Assembly: GCA_011389515.1 (NCBI GenBank) | Contig: JAABUA010000007.1 | Coordinates: 1 to 64,000, forward strand | DNA: 64,000 bases | DNA from: Desulfobacteraceae bacterium | Lineage (GTDB): Bacteria; Desulfobacterota; Desulfobacteria; Desulfobacterales; Desulfosalsimonadaceae | Direction of reading: 5' to 3' | Shown: one piece after another, positions 35,756-43,706 of the stretch | Layout: each line of letters begins with the position of its first letter | How positions within the stretch are numbered: the stretch's first letter is position 1 | Notes under the pieces: model-generated | What the model was told of the DNA's origin: nothing | What the model saw: only the letters and a program-made list of their open reading frames with translations | Database searches by the model: none | Program-made: the position numbers and the translations under genes

Positions 35756-36712
35756 ATGCTGCGTCAGGCGTTCAAATTTTTATTTATTCTGGCCGTTTTT
35801 TCCGCCGTTGCCGGTCTCAGCACATTTTTCACCCTGTCTTTTTTTATTAAAAGCGAGGAATCGGTCATCGTACCGGAACTTACAGGGAAGGATGCCATAT
35901 CCGTTCTCCGGCTTTTAAGCGGTCTTGAATTGAACACCCGTGTCAGTGGTTTTGAATATGACCGAAACATACCCAAAGATCATGTCATACACCAGGCGCC
36001 GGAAGCGGGTCGAACGATTAAAAAAGGGCGCGACGTATCTTTGGTGATATCCAGGGGAACGCCCACGGTCACCCTGCCCGATCTTAAGGGGCAAAGCCTC
36101 CCCCAGGCACTTGTCATTGTCGAGGAAAACGGCCTTGCTGAAGGTCACAGGTCTTTTGTGTATTCCGCAAACGCCCCGCGGGATACGGTAATGGCACAGC
36201 ACCCGCTGCCGGGCAGAACCGTTCAACGAACCCAGCGCGTGGATCTGCTCATCAGTTTGGGGGTACGTCCGAAAGCGTTTCAAATGCCTGATCTCAAAGG
36301 GCGCTTTCTGGATGAAACCATGCTGGTGATGAGTGATTATAAACTTTTTCTTGACGCCGTTACAACGGTGTACGATAAATCAAAACCGGAAAACACGATC
36401 ATACGCCAGGATCCGCCTGCCGGACATTACGTGGAGGAAAACCGGAAGGTAAAGCTTATTGTCAACCGAAAGGCAAAGGGGGAAAAAAACGGTCCGGATC
36501 ATGAAAACCGGCTGTTTAGATACCATGTGCCCCACGGTTATCTCAAACAGCATATCCGGCTGGAGATGGCCGTATACGGAATGAATGTAACGCTGTATGA
36601 TGAGTTGATGCCGCCGGGAAAAAAAATATGGGTGCTTGTTCCGGATCATACCCAGACCGTGCTTTTCCTTTATCGGAATGATAATTTAATGCTATCCGAA
36701 ATCTATAATTGA
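35756..36712 (+). CDS. Membrane-anchored PASTA-domain protein
   Basis: A 318-residue protein with one N-terminal membrane helix (about 7-30) and three PASTA domains (about 40-105, 106-175, 178-245; each begins VPELTG, LPDLKG or MPDLKG and ends VSLVIS, VDLLIS or VKLIVN). A C-terminal domain of about 70 residues is unfamiliar. No kinase or penicillin-binding domain is present. PASTA domains bind peptidoglycan or beta-lactam-like ligands in other families, so an envelope-sensing or wall-binding role is inferred. It follows rsmB by 5 bp. Confidence 0.8.
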   Translation: MLRQAFKFLFILAVFSAVAGLSTFFTLSFFIKSEESVIVPELTGKDAISVLRLLSGLELNTRVSGFEYDRNIPKDHVIHQAPEAGRTIKKGRDVSLVISRGTPTVTLPDLKGQSLPQALVIVEENGLAEGHRSFVYSANAPRDTVMAQHPLPGRTVQRTQRVDLLISLGVRPKAFQMPDLKGRFLDETMLVMSDYKLFLDAVTTVYDKSKPENTIIRQDPPAGHYVEENRKVKLIVNRKAKGEKNGPDHENRLFRYHVPHGYLKQHIRLEMAVYGMNVTLYDELMPPGKKIWVLVPDHTQTVLFLYRNDNLMLSEIYN

Positions 36713-36758
36713 TGGCGTGAAGATGTCGTGTTCGATCACTCTAAAAAAGGATCATTGA

Positions 36759-37412
36759 ATGAAAATTATCGCCCCTTCCATTCTATCGGCCGATTTCAGC
36801 CGCCTGGGAGAAGATATCCAGGCGGTGGAAAATGCCGGGGCCGACTGGATTCACATCGATGTCATGGATGGTCATTTTGTTCCCAATATCACCATTGGCC
36901 CGATGATTACCGAGGCTGTAAACCGGGTGACAAACCTGCCCCTTGACGTTCACCTGATGATTGAACAGCCGGACCGGTACATTGCCGATTTTGTTAAAGC
37001 CGGCGCGGATTATATCTCTGTTCACGCGGAAGCATGCACGCACCTGAACCGAACCGTTTCACTGATCCGGGATCTGGGCGCCAGGCCCGGCGTTGCCCTG
37101 AATCCCGCAACACCTGTAAGCGCGGTTGAATGGGTGCTCGAATCGCTCGATTTTGTGTTGATCATGAGCGTCAACCCGGGATTCGGCGGACAATCTTTTA
37201 TCCAGAACAGCATAGACCGGGTACGCCTTTTAAAGCAGATGATCGACCGTCAGAACCGCACAATCCTCATCCAGGTGGACGGCGGCGTCAATGCGTCAAC
37301 CATTCGGGAAATATCCGATGCCGGAGTGGACTCGTTTGTTGCCGGATCGGCGATATTCGGGAGCGACGATTACAAGGCGACCATAAAAGAGTTGCGGGCG
37401 GCCTGCCGCTAG
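36759..37412 (+). CDS. rpe: Ribulose-phosphate 3-epimerase
   Basis: A 217-residue TIM-barrel enzyme of the pentose-phosphate pathway. APSILSADFSRLGED, WIHIDVMDGHFVPNI, DVHLMIEQP, MSVNPGFGGQSFI and IQVDGGVN are the family signatures, and contain the metal His and Asp ligands. AAAGGA precedes the start. Confidence 0.95.
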   Translation: MKIIAPSILSADFSRLGEDIQAVENAGADWIHIDVMDGHFVPNITIGPMITEAVNRVTNLPLDVHLMIEQPDRYIADFVKAGADYISVHAEACTHLNRTVSLIRDLGARPGVALNPATPVSAVEWVLESLDFVLIMSVNPGFGGQSFIQNSIDRVRLLKQMIDRQNRTILIQVDGGVNASTIREISDAGVDSFVAGSAIFGSDDYKATIKELRAACR

Positions 37413-37450
37413 TCGGACAGACGAAAAGATCAAAGGGAAAGGAAGAATAA

Positions 37451-37885
37451 ATGAAGATCCTGGTGATACATGGCCCTAACCTGAATATGCTCGGGAAAAG
37501 AGAACCGGCGCATTACGGAATGGAAACCATGGAGGATATCAACCGGCAGATGGCGGAAAAAGGATTGCAGATTGGTATGACGCTCGATTTTTTCCAGTCC
37601 AATCATGAAGGCATGATCGTGGACACGATACAATCTGCATATGGCCGGTACGACGGGTTGATTATCAATCCGGCGGCCTATACGCATACCTCGCTGGCAA
37701 TCCGGGATGCGTTGCTGCTCCTTGACATTCCGGTTATCGAAGTCCACCTGTCCAACATCTACAAAAGGGAGCCCTTCCGTCACCATTCCGTGATTGCGGA
37801 TGTGGTTGCCGGGCAGGTTACCGGTTTCGGAAGCAACGGGTATCTGCTTGCCATGGATGCTGTTTTCCAGATGAAGCGGCAATAA
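37451..37885 (+). CDS. aroQ: Type II 3-dehydroquinate dehydratase
   Basis: A 144-residue dodecameric enzyme of the shikimate pathway. The N-terminus ILVIHGPNLNMLGKREPAHYG holds the catalytic Tyr, INPAAYTHTSLAIRDAL the substrate loop and EVHLSNIYKREPFRHHS the active-site His. AAAGGAA precedes the start. The gene is downstream of rpe in the same direction. Confidence 0.94.
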   Translation: MKILVIHGPNLNMLGKREPAHYGMETMEDINRQMAEKGLQIGMTLDFFQSNHEGMIVDTIQSAYGRYDGLIINPAAYTHTSLAIRDALLLLDIPVIEVHLSNIYKREPFRHHSVIADVVAGQVTGFGSNGYLLAMDAVFQMKRQ

Positions 37886-37886
37886 A

Positions 37887-39401
37887 ATGAAGCGCATTGC
37901 ATATCCAGCAGCCGTCCTGGCAGCCGGGTTGATCCTTTCCCAGGTGTTGTTTTTCATTGTTGTGTACCGCTCCAACCTGCTCTTGTACGCAAAACTCTCT
38001 GCCATGGATGCCGCCGGCTACCTCACCGTGCCCAACACCCATGTCACGGCCCAACTCACGCATATCCTGCCCGCTTTTTACGGCGCCCTGTTTTTCACGT
38101 TTACTACTGGGGCGGGTCTTTGCATCCTTGCCATGACCGCTGCGTGGATATACAAGCGCATTTTTAACAGCAGGCGGTGGTGTATTCTTTTCCTGCTTGT
38201 CTGCTGGATGGCCTCCCTTGCCGCTGTTAACATAGGCGGGTTTGCGTTTGCCGCCACCCTTTCCGTTTTAATCATCCCACCGTTTGCGTTTATCTTGTTC
38301 CTTTTTCACATGCCTGCGGAAATCCGGCCCCAGGGCAGGTTTGTGCTGGCGCTTCAAATCGCAGCAGTCATAATTATCGCCCTTGTGTGGTTACCCAAAA
38401 CAGACAGGGATGTTTTCATCGATATCCGCGACAACATTCTGCTGACAAATACCGCAGGCAAAGCTGTAAACGATTTCTACTACCGGTATACCCTCTATGC
38501 GGCAAACGTTTTTAAAACCCCCGGCCAGAAGCAGATGGCCGCTGCATGTACCGGAGAAATCGCGGATCATGACCTCAGGCACCGGATTGAAACCCTTTTA
38601 ACGGAAAGTGATTATCTGCCGGTCAACAGGGAGGCCCCATGTGATCTTCATGTCACATATGATAATGGCAGCCTTTTTCTTTCTGCAAGCCATCATAAAC
38701 CTCTTTTGGAAACGCGGATGCAGGATTTTGTAAAGACACCGAAAAGCATCCTTGCGGATTTTTCCCGCAAGACAGACACGCATGCCTCTTTGCGGCGGAT
38801 AACATTATATGGTCTTTTTATCGCCCTGCCCCTTTCCCTGTTTCTATTGCTCCATGGTTTTTTGTGTGTTTTGCTGCTGCCCGTACCCCAGATCTTTTTG
38901 CGGCACGCAGCAGCCTCTGTGTTATGCGCAGCAATGGGTATCTCTTTTGCCCTGCCCTTGTATTTTTCATCAGAAGACGCCATTTTGTCATCTTCTGAAA
39001 TCCAGGCCGCCCTTTCCTCGGACAGCCGGCATGACCAGAGAAATGCATTGAAGACCATTGTAGCGGAGTCCATGGATCTATTGGACTTTACCAATCACAG
39101 CGCTATGGCAAACAGCCCGCATATTCCGGTCCGGTACTGGTATGCAGCCGCGCTTGGAAACAGCAAAAAGGAGGCGGCAGTGGAAATCCTAAAACAAATG
39201 CTGGATGATCCCCATGTGAATGTGGTTTGCATGGCATTATCCGGCCTTGGAAGAGTGGGGGGCAGGCAGGCTGCCCATGACATTAAAAACCGCATTACCA
39301 CAAGCGATCACTGGTATGTTCAATGGTATGCCTACAGGGCGTTGAGGCAGCTCGGATGGATACAAAAACCATTAAATATGAACCACGGCCTTTTGCGATA
39401 A
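37887..39401 (+). CDS. Membrane protein with C-terminal HEAT-like repeats
   Basis: A 504-residue protein of unknown function. Membrane helices lie near residues 5-28, 60-85, 92-118, 120-142 and 150-172, then a soluble stretch of about 130 residues, then two more helices (about 305-330 and 340-360). The C-terminus (about 365-504) shows helical pairs of HEAT type (RYWYAAALGNSKKEAAVEILKQ, VVCMALSGLGRVGGRQAAHD). It begins one base after aroQ and overlaps the CPBP gene by 46 bp, so they may work together. No catalytic motif is seen. Confidence 0.6.
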   Translation: MKRIAYPAAVLAAGLILSQVLFFIVVYRSNLLLYAKLSAMDAAGYLTVPNTHVTAQLTHILPAFYGALFFTFTTGAGLCILAMTAAWIYKRIFNSRRWCILFLLVCWMASLAAVNIGGFAFAATLSVLIIPPFAFILFLFHMPAEIRPQGRFVLALQIAAVIIIALVWLPKTDRDVFIDIRDNILLTNTAGKAVNDFYYRYTLYAANVFKTPGQKQMAAACTGEIADHDLRHRIETLLTESDYLPVNREAPCDLHVTYDNGSLFLSASHHKPLLETRMQDFVKTPKSILADFSRKTDTHASLRRITLYGLFIALPLSLFLLLHGFLCVLLLPVPQIFLRHAAASVLCAAMGISFALPLYFSSEDAILSSSEIQAALSSDSRHDQRNALKTIVAESMDLLDFTNHSAMANSPHIPVRYWYAAALGNSKKEAAVEILKQMLDDPHVNVVCMALSGLGRVGGRQAAHDIKNRITTSDHWYVQWYAYRALRQLGWIQKPLNMNHGLLR

Positions 39402-39994
39402 CCCTTGCTGTCGTTATTGGCCTGGAACTCTTTCCAATGGCCCTTCCGGTAATGGATCCGCTTTACACCACGGGTATCATCCGGGCGCTGCAGGCAGTCT
39501 TCATTGTGTGGAGTGCCTTTTGGTTTGCGGACAAGGCATGTATTGCAGGGCTTTTTCCAGCGGGCATGAAAAAGGGAGTGATACGAGGGCTTATATGGTC
39601 TGCGATTTTTGGGCTTGCAGCCGCCATCATCGCAGCCGTCCTTGCACTGGCCGGACTTGATCCTGTCGGAATGATCGGGATCGGGCTGCCATCGGAAAAA
39701 AAACTGCTCGTTGTTTTTTTCCTGGTGGCCGCATTGCTCGGGCCTGTTGCCGAAGAGTTGTTTTTCAGGGGCGTTGTTTACGGCTTTTTGCGCCGATTCG
39801 GTGTGGCTACCGCGCTTCTGGGCAGCAGCGCAGTTTTCGTGCTGGCGCATTCGCCTGCGGGGATCGCATTTACCCACTTGATCGGGGCGCTGGTATTTGC
39901 CGCAGCCTATGAATATGAAAAAAACATCATGGTGCCGGTCACGATACACGTGATGGGAAATCTTGCCCTTTTTTCCACGGTGTTATTGCGTTGA
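39356..39994 (+). CDS. CPBP family intramembrane metalloprotease
   Basis: A 212-residue polytopic membrane protein. The ABI/CPBP motifs are complete: EELFFRG (motif 1), FVLAHSPAG (motif 2 His) and HVMGN (motif 3 H-x-x-x-N). The family comprises Rce1-like glutamic/metallo proteases. Start ATG 39356 lies inside the previous gene; a longer frame lacks support. Substrate unknown. Confidence 0.85.
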   Translation: MDTKTIKYEPRPFAITLAVVIGLELFPMALPVMDPLYTTGIIRALQAVFIVWSAFWFADKACIAGLFPAGMKKGVIRGLIWSAIFGLAAAIIAAVLALAGLDPVGMIGIGLPSEKKLLVVFFLVAALLGPVAEELFFRGVVYGFLRRFGVATALLGSSAVFVLAHSPAGIAFTHLIGALVFAAAYEYEKNIMVPVTIHVMGNLALFSTVLLR

Positions 39995-39999
39995 CCCTA

Positions 40000-40041
40000 T
40001 TGTGATGGCATCGTAAAATTATTTTTTATACGCCATCACAA
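40000..40041 (+). terminator. Hairpin after the CPBP gene
   Basis: Inverted arms TTGTGATGGCATCGTAAAA and TTTTATACGCCATCACAA surround a T-rich loop, a few bases after the stop. The arm resembles a family A end, so the terminator may derive from that repeat. It abuts element A3. Confidence 0.55.
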
Positions 40042-40043
40042 TT

Positions 40044-40207
40044 GATGGACCCGTAAAAAGTCTCGATCAGACGACTTCGTAATCACGCCATGGCGTGACA
40101 AGATCAAGGCTTGCGCGATCCCGAAGAATGCAGTCACGCCTTTGGCGTGATGAAAATTCTGAGGGATCGCGCGTAACGCAGATATTGGACTTATTACGGA
40201 GTCGTCA
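40044..40207 (-). repeat. Family A MITE-like element, copy A3
   Basis: About 164 bp in reverse orientation relative to A1 and A2. It opens GATGGACCCGTAAAAAGTC and ends GGACTTATTACGGAGTCGTCA. Shared interior: CAAGATCAAGGC and TAACGCAGATATTGGACTT. An unrelated inner segment has TGGCGTGA-type palindromes. The TGA in its terminal TGACGAC is the stop codon of asd. Confidence 0.8.
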
Positions 40208-41317
40208 CAATTTTCCCAGCAGAATATTGAGCATCCGCCGCACCGGCTCTGCAGCCCCCCATAAAAGCTGGTCGCCAACCGTAAAAAGTCCTAAATACTG
40301 CCCGCCCATATTCAGCTTGCGTATCCGTCCAACCGGAATCGACAGTCTGCCGGTCACTGCTGCGGGCGTGAGTTCCTTTATTACGCGTTCTTTTGTGTTG
40401 GGAATCACCTCGACCCATTCGTTCGAGCCGCTGATCATCTGCGTGATGTCTTCAAGGGGAATGTCTTTTGTCAGTTTGATGGTCATGGCCTGGCTGTGAC
40501 ACCGCATGGCACCGATCCTCACGCAGATGCCGTCAATGGGAATCGGCGGATTGTTTCCGAGGATCTTGTTGGTTTCTGCAAACCCCTTCCATTCCTCTTT
40601 GGTCCGGCCATCTTCCATGCCGGCATCGATCCAGGGCAGAAGGCTTCCAGCCAGTGGTGCGCCAAAGTTTTCGGTTTCAAAATCTGTGGCTGTCATGGTC
40701 GCCAGCACATTGCGGTCCAACTCATCGATGGAAGCCTCCGGATCGGACAGCAATCCGCCGGCTTGTTCGCCAATCTTTTTCATCTGGGATACGAGTTCCC
40801 GCATGTTTTTCGCACCAGCGCCCGAAGCGGCCTGGTACGTCATGGAAGTCATCCACGATACATACCCTTTGCGGAAAAGCTCCCCTATTGCCATTAACAT
40901 GAGGCTTACGGTGCAGTTTCCGCCGATGAAGTTCTTGATCCCGCTTTCAATGGCCTTATCAATAGCATCACGATTAACAGGATCTAAAACAATGACGCTG
41001 TCGTCGTTCATCCGCAGTGCCGAGGCGGCATCGATCCAGTAACCGTTCCAGCCGGACTGTTTCAGCGCCGGAAACACCTTCTGGGTATAGCCGCTTCCCT
41101 GACAGGTGACAATAATGTCCATTTCAGACAGGAAATCCAGATCATGGGCATCTGCCACAGGCGGCGCATCTCTGCCGATGTCGGGTGCTTTTGCGCCGGC
41201 CTGCGAGGTCGAAGCGAAAAAAGGCTCATATCCGTTAAAATCTTTTTCCGCCTTCATGCGCTCCATCAATACGGAACCAACCATCCCCCTGTATCCAACA
41301 AATGCGACTTTTTGCAT
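40205..41317 (-). CDS. asd: Aspartate-semialdehyde dehydrogenase
   Basis: A 370-residue NADP enzyme of lysine, threonine and methionine synthesis, of the longer enterobacterial type. FVGYRGMVGSVLMERM binds NADP, and GGNCTVSLMLMAI carries the catalytic Cys. The His region (GAMRCHSQAMTIKL) follows. AAGAGGT precedes the ATG. The stop codon lies in the terminal repeat of element A3. Divergent from gspF. Confidence 0.94.
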   Translation of the reverse strand: MQKVAFVGYRGMVGSVLMERMKAEKDFNGYEPFFASTSQAGAKAPDIGRDAPPVADAHDLDFLSEMDIIVTCQGSGYTQKVFPALKQSGWNGYWIDAASALRMNDDSVIVLDPVNRDAIDKAIESGIKNFIGGNCTVSLMLMAIGELFRKGYVSWMTSMTYQAASGAGAKNMRELVSQMKKIGEQAGGLLSDPEASIDELDRNVLATMTATDFETENFGAPLAGSLLPWIDAGMEDGRTKEEWKGFAETNKILGNNPPIPIDGICVRIGAMRCHSQAMTIKLTKDIPLEDITQMISGSNEWVEVIPNTKERVIKELTPAAVTGRLSIPVGRIRKLNMGGQYLGLFTVGDQLLWGAAEPVRRMLNILLGKL

Positions 41318-41467
41318 GATGAGACCTCTTTTTGTATAGACTTATGCTGCTCATATATTATAATTAATTGATCGGTTCTATCACAAGATACGTAACTGTT
41401 CCTGTTCACGCGTATATACACGTTTTTTTTAAATTCCGTCAATACCCGAAAATTTTCCAGCAGAACC

Positions 41468-42694
41468 ATGCCAATATACGAATACAAAGCATTTACCGTC
41501 AAGGGAAAATCCGTAACCGATATTATCGATGCGGACTCCGCGACCAGTGCCCGGCAGAAACTTCGGGCCGCAAAGATATACCCGGTATCCATAAAAGAAG
41601 TATACGATACGGTTTCTAAAAAAAGCCGGCTTTCCGGAATTTTTCATTCCTTTTCTTCAAAGGTCACCTCCACGGAACTGGCAATGCTCACCCGGCAGCT
41701 GGCAACCCTTCTGGGTGCCGGATTTCCGCTTGTTTCAGCGCTGCATACACTGATTCCCCAGACGCGTTCCAGTTATTTAAAACAGGTTCTCTCCCAGGTC
41801 AAGGATTCAATCGAGGGGGGCAGTACTTTTGCCGGGGGGCTCTCCCAGTATCCGGACATTTTTTCCGATATCTACATCAACATGGTAAAATCGGGGGAGT
41901 CCTCAGGAACACTCGAAATCGTACTGAACCGACTGGCGGAGATCAGTGAGCGGCAGCAGGCGTTGAATCATAAAATCAAGTCCGCAATGGCCTACCCCAT
42001 ATTAATGTTTTTTGTGGGGACAGCCATCCTTGTATTTCTTCTGACCTATATCGTTCCGACCATTACTTCCATGTTTGCAGATATGGATCAGGTTTTGCCG
42101 CTCCCGACAATCCTATTGATCGGGGTGAGTGAATACCTGAAAAACTACTGGTGGGCATTTTTAATCGCGATTGCCGCAGGGGTCTTTGGCATTAAAAAAT
42201 TTATTGCCACCGATCGCGGCCGGTACCTGTATGACCGGTTTGTTTTATCGGTCCCCATTGTCGGGCCATTACGGCAAAAGCTTGCGGTAGGCCGATTTGC
42301 GAGAACATTGGGGTCTCTTCTGGAAAATGGCGTATCCCTCATGGCGTCGCTGGACATCGTGAAAAACATCGTCGGAAACCGGTTGATTGCCGATGCAATC
42401 GATTCTGCCGCGCAGGCGGTGGAAAAAGGGGGAAGCCTTTCAAAGGCGCTGGATGAATCCGGTCTTTTCCCCCATATTACGATTCAAATGATCCAGGTGG
42501 GGGAAAACAGCGGAGAGCTGGAATCGATGCTGGGCAAAATTGCCGATATTTATGAAAATGAAGTGGAAACCACCGTATCCGGCATGACCGCCATGCTTGA
42601 GCCCCTGATAATTCTTTTTATGGCGGTCATTGTGGGCTTTATCGTCCTTGCCATCGCCCTGCCGATATTTGAAATGAACATGCTGGTGGGATAG
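41468..42694 (+). CDS. gspF: Type II secretion inner-membrane platform protein GspF
   Basis: A 408-residue polytopic protein with two GspF/PilC domains (about 75-195 and 275-400), each ending in membrane helices. MPIYEYKAF and TRQLATLLGAGFPLVSAL are typical. It sits on the opposite strand from all other gsp genes here, about 1 kb beyond gspE and converging on an extra TPR gene. It presumably completes the same secretion machine through transcription from its own promoter, not identified in the 150-bp region shared with asd. Confidence 0.93.
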   Translation: MPIYEYKAFTVKGKSVTDIIDADSATSARQKLRAAKIYPVSIKEVYDTVSKKSRLSGIFHSFSSKVTSTELAMLTRQLATLLGAGFPLVSALHTLIPQTRSSYLKQVLSQVKDSIEGGSTFAGGLSQYPDIFSDIYINMVKSGESSGTLEIVLNRLAEISERQQALNHKIKSAMAYPILMFFVGTAILVFLLTYIVPTITSMFADMDQVLPLPTILLIGVSEYLKNYWWAFLIAIAAGVFGIKKFIATDRGRYLYDRFVLSVPIVGPLRQKLAVGRFARTLGSLLENGVSLMASLDIVKNIVGNRLIADAIDSAAQAVEKGGSLSKALDESGLFPHITIQMIQVGENSGELESMLGKIADIYENEVETTVSGMTAMLEPLIILFMAVIVGFIVLAIALPIFEMNMLVG

Positions 42695-42700
42695 CTTTTT

Positions 42701-43648
42701 TCAGAATGAAACGTCGAGCGTCAGGTATACCGCGTTCTGCTGCGGAATCAGACCAAAGGCGGGGCGTAGTGTTGAAACAGGCGTGTTTTGTTTGAGGTTA
42801 TCGATAAAATCGTCGTATGTGCGGGTGTTGTATTTATGGGCAGCCCCGATGGAACCATAGGCGCTTCCGCTGTAAAAGCCCGCTGTCACAAGAGCGGCAA
42901 TGGATCCAAGGATATTCAGATCATTGTCAAAACTTTCATAGGCCGCCCCTGCCCCCGCTGCGATAAATACAAAGGAAATCAGCGCGTCCTGGTACCGGCC
43001 CGTATAAAGATATCCCCCTCCGGGGAAAATGGATAAAACACCGGCAGCGACCGGGCTTTTCGTTGGAATAGACGCAAGGTCTTCGAGCCGGGAACCAATG
43101 GCGTCTGCTCTGTATATGCTTTTCCGGGAATCACTGATGGCATTAAACGCCCTTCCAGCGGATGCATGATCCCGTATTTCAAGAAACAGCCAGCCGATTT
43201 GGAATAAGGCCCTGTCACGGGTTTCCGGGCCGAATCGTTCATGGGTAAGCGCATTGAGCCTGTAATAAGCGGCGTTATAATCGTCTAATCGCTGGTCGAT
43301 TTCAGCCCCCATGAATGCGGATTCAATGGCATAATCCGTATATTCATATTGTTGGATCACCTGGTCAAACACTTCTGCGGCTTTGCCGAAACGCCCCTGT
43401 CTGAAATGGGACATGCCGGTTTTATAGAGGGCTTCCTCTTTGCGGGAATCGTCGGGATAAAAATACAGAAAGCGGGCAAATTCGGAAATTGCCGTATCAT
43501 ATTCTCCCAGTGCAAAAGCATGATCGGCAAACAGAAACATGCGCTCTGCATCGGGTGGATGTGTCTCCTTTCCATGTGCTTGTGTAATAATGGAAAGCAG
43601 GGCGATAAGAAATACGACAAGCGATCTCAAAAAAATCTTTTGCCCCAA
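42701..43648 (-). CDS. Exported TPR-repeat protein
   Basis: About 315 residues. The start is uncertain: a TTG at 43648 gives MGQKIFLRSLVVFLIALL, a good signal peptide ending TQAHG, while starts further up would overlap gspE. Residues about 35-190 hold TPR-like helices (LFADHAFALGEYDTAISEFARF; ALYKTGMSHFRQGRFGKAAEVF). The C-terminal half has hydrophobic Gly-rich segments (VAAGVLSIFPGGGYLYTGR; ISFVFIAAGAGAAYE) and ends in an F-terminal strand LDVSF. It occupies the place between gspE and gspF. An assembly or envelope accessory role is possible. Confidence 0.7.
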   Translation of the reverse strand: MGQKIFLRSLVVFLIALLSIITQAHGKETHPPDAERMFLFADHAFALGEYDTAISEFARFLYFYPDDSRKEEALYKTGMSHFRQGRFGKAAEVFDQVIQQYEYTDYAIESAFMGAEIDQRLDDYNAAYYRLNALTHERFGPETRDRALFQIGWLFLEIRDHASAGRAFNAISDSRKSIYRADAIGSRLEDLASIPTKSPVAAGVLSIFPGGGYLYTGRYQDALISFVFIAAGAGAAYESFDNDLNILGSIAALVTAGFYSGSAYGSIGAAHKYNTRTYDDFIDNLKQNTPVSTLRPAFGLIPQQNAVYLTLDVSF

Positions 43649-43706
43649 TCTTTTTTTTGAGATGGCTTGTAGGATGTGCAAAATGAAAAGGGAGGATTCC
43701 CCTTTG

